A model generated the notes under the pieces. The model made no database searches. It was given only the letters and a program-made list of their open reading frames with translations, and was not told the origin of the DNA. A stretch of 5,672 nt of DNA from Desulfobacterales bacterium (GTDB lineage: Bacteria > Desulfobacterota > Desulfobacteria > Desulfobacterales > Desulfobacteraceae). The stretch covers positions 1 to 5,672 of the forward strand of contig JAKSBM010000466.1 in the NCBI GenBank assembly GCA_022361135.1, in the 5' to 3' direction. Both the position numbers and the translations under genes were made by a program. Positions 4,970 through 5,672 of this stretch are shown here, one piece after another (position 1 is the stretch's first letter; each line of letters starts with the position of its first letter).

Positions 4970-5672
4970 TCAGGCTTTCTTCAGAAGGGGGCTGGATTTA
5001 ATGGAAGAGAACAGGGCAACGCTCATATAAGCGAAAAACCACCCCTCGGCACTGTCCTGGATGGGAGAGGCAAACATGCATGCGCAAAGGATGGTCAAAA
5101 CAAACCCCCTGCACAAAAAGGTTTGGCGCATATCATCCGATCGTCCTGCCTGGACCCATTGGACTCCGAAAAATCCCAAAAAAACCAATAACCCGACGCC
5201 GCCAAATTGAACCGCTGTCATTAGAAAATCATTATGGGGATTGTCAGTTCTATTCATCTCTGTATTGGTAATGAACCTATTATACGCAGTCTCAAAACTA
5301 CCTGTTCCTGTCCCGAAAATGGGATTTTCTATAATTAATTTCGCCGTATTAATATACCATTCAAGGCGCAATCCAGACGATGAATTCGCCTTGGCGGGTT
5401 GGCCGTATTCCCATGCTTTGATTTCGTTTGCAGCATGAATGACACGATTGGAGCTTGAGTTTGATGCAGATATCATAATTCCACCGAGAATAATGAAGAG
5501 CACCATAATGGAAATAATCTGTTTTTTACTTCCAACCATTGAAAGGAAATATAAAAATAATATGATAGAAATAAATTGTCCTGTTTTACCCTGTACGAGA
5601 TACAACACATTGAAAAAGGCTAACAGACTGACCGTCCAGAACATAATTTTCCGACTTTTTTTCTTCTCAAAA
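4970..5672 (-). CDS. O-antigen ligase / polymerase-like membrane protein (Wzy_C family), 5'-truncated by the window edge
   Basis: About 233 C-terminal residues are visible. The minus frame stays open to the window end, so the start lies outside and the ATG at 5642-5644 is probably internal; whole proteins of this family are about 400 aa or more. Numbered from that methionine: hydrophobic helices near 1-18, 23-37 and 43-60, a large polar loop at about 61-140, then helices near 143-163, 176-194 and 200-214. The loop has SSGLRLEWYINTAKLI, NPIFGTGTGSF and NPHNDFL, a Wzy_C pattern (conserved arginine, PxxGxGxGxF, then HN). R93 and H137 are candidate counterparts of the essential arginine and histidine of WaaL-type ligases. 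These inner-membrane enzymes transfer or polymerise undecaprenyl-linked glycans. The family does not by itself tell ligase from polymerase or protein glycosyltransferase. The gene is convergent with the catabolic block and much more AT-rich, suggesting a separate, possibly transferred, surface-polysaccharide locus. Confidence 0.8.
   Translation of the reverse strand, partial: FEKKKSRKIMFWTVSLLAFFNVLYLVQGKTGQFISIILFLYFLSMVGSKKQIISIMVLFIILGGIMISASNSSSNRVIHAANEIKAWEYGQPAKANSSSGLRLEWYINTAKLIIENPIFGTGTGSFETAYNRFITNTEMNRTDNPHNDFLMTAVQFGGVGLLVFLGFFGVQWVQAGRSDDMRQTFLCRGFVLTILCACMFASPIQDSAEGWFFAYMSVALFSSIKSSPLLKKA

Noticed and set aside
5080..5438. Two short plus-strand open frames (5080-5271 and 5241-5438)
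   Set aside because: Both are antisense to the O-antigen ligase-like gene, which has coherent membrane helices and family motifs. The short frames have none.

Overview
The window is protein-dense, with four same-strand genes plus the tail of a fifth (positions 1-4917) facing one convergent, 5'-truncated gene on the minus strand (4970-5672). The left part is GC-rich (a hand count of 3661-3720 gives about 62% GC) and the right part AT-rich (5521-5580 is about 22%). The gene content is an anaerobe-style 2-hydroxyacid oxidation unit: a TRAP transporter, a flavin dehydrogenase, a GlcF/HdrD-like iron-sulfur protein and a LarA-type nickel racemase. This fits a Gram-negative anaerobe such as a sulfate-reducing desulfobacterium. 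That placement is inferred from gene content and base composition; the window holds no phylogenetic marker.

Layout. 1-250 is the C-terminal end of a TRAP transporter large membrane subunit (DctM). 263-1660 is a GlcD-like FAD-linked 2-hydroxyacid dehydrogenase. 1657-2946 is a GlcF-like protein with two 4Fe-4S ferredoxin motifs and two CCG domains, overlapping the dehydrogenase by ATGA. 2980-4251 is a LarA-family nickel-pincer-dependent 2-hydroxyacid racemase or epimerase homolog that keeps the catalytic histidines and the cofactor lysine. A perfect 13-bp inverted repeat straddles its stop codon. 4312-4917 is an XRE-family regulator with a C-terminal cupin domain. A hairpin at 4921-4955 separates this block from the minus-strand gene and looks like a bidirectional terminator. 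4970-5672 is the C-terminal part of an O-antigen ligase/polymerase-like membrane protein.

Proposed joint function (inference). The TRAP system imports a small carboxylate, probably a 2-hydroxyacid. LarA interconverts its stereoisomers, so that both can be oxidised by a stereospecific GlcD-type dehydrogenase. Electrons pass through the GlcF-like clusters to a membrane or quinone acceptor. The XRE-cupin protein senses the substrate or product and controls the operon. The substrate cannot be read from the sequence: lactate is the default guess, but the LarA family also includes enzymes for malate, phenyllactate, 2-hydroxyglutarate and sugar acids. The genes that make the nickel-pincer cofactor (larB, larC, larE) are not in this window. 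The minus-strand gene belongs to a different, surface-polysaccharide locus. No RNA genes, CRISPR arrays or insertion sequences were seen.
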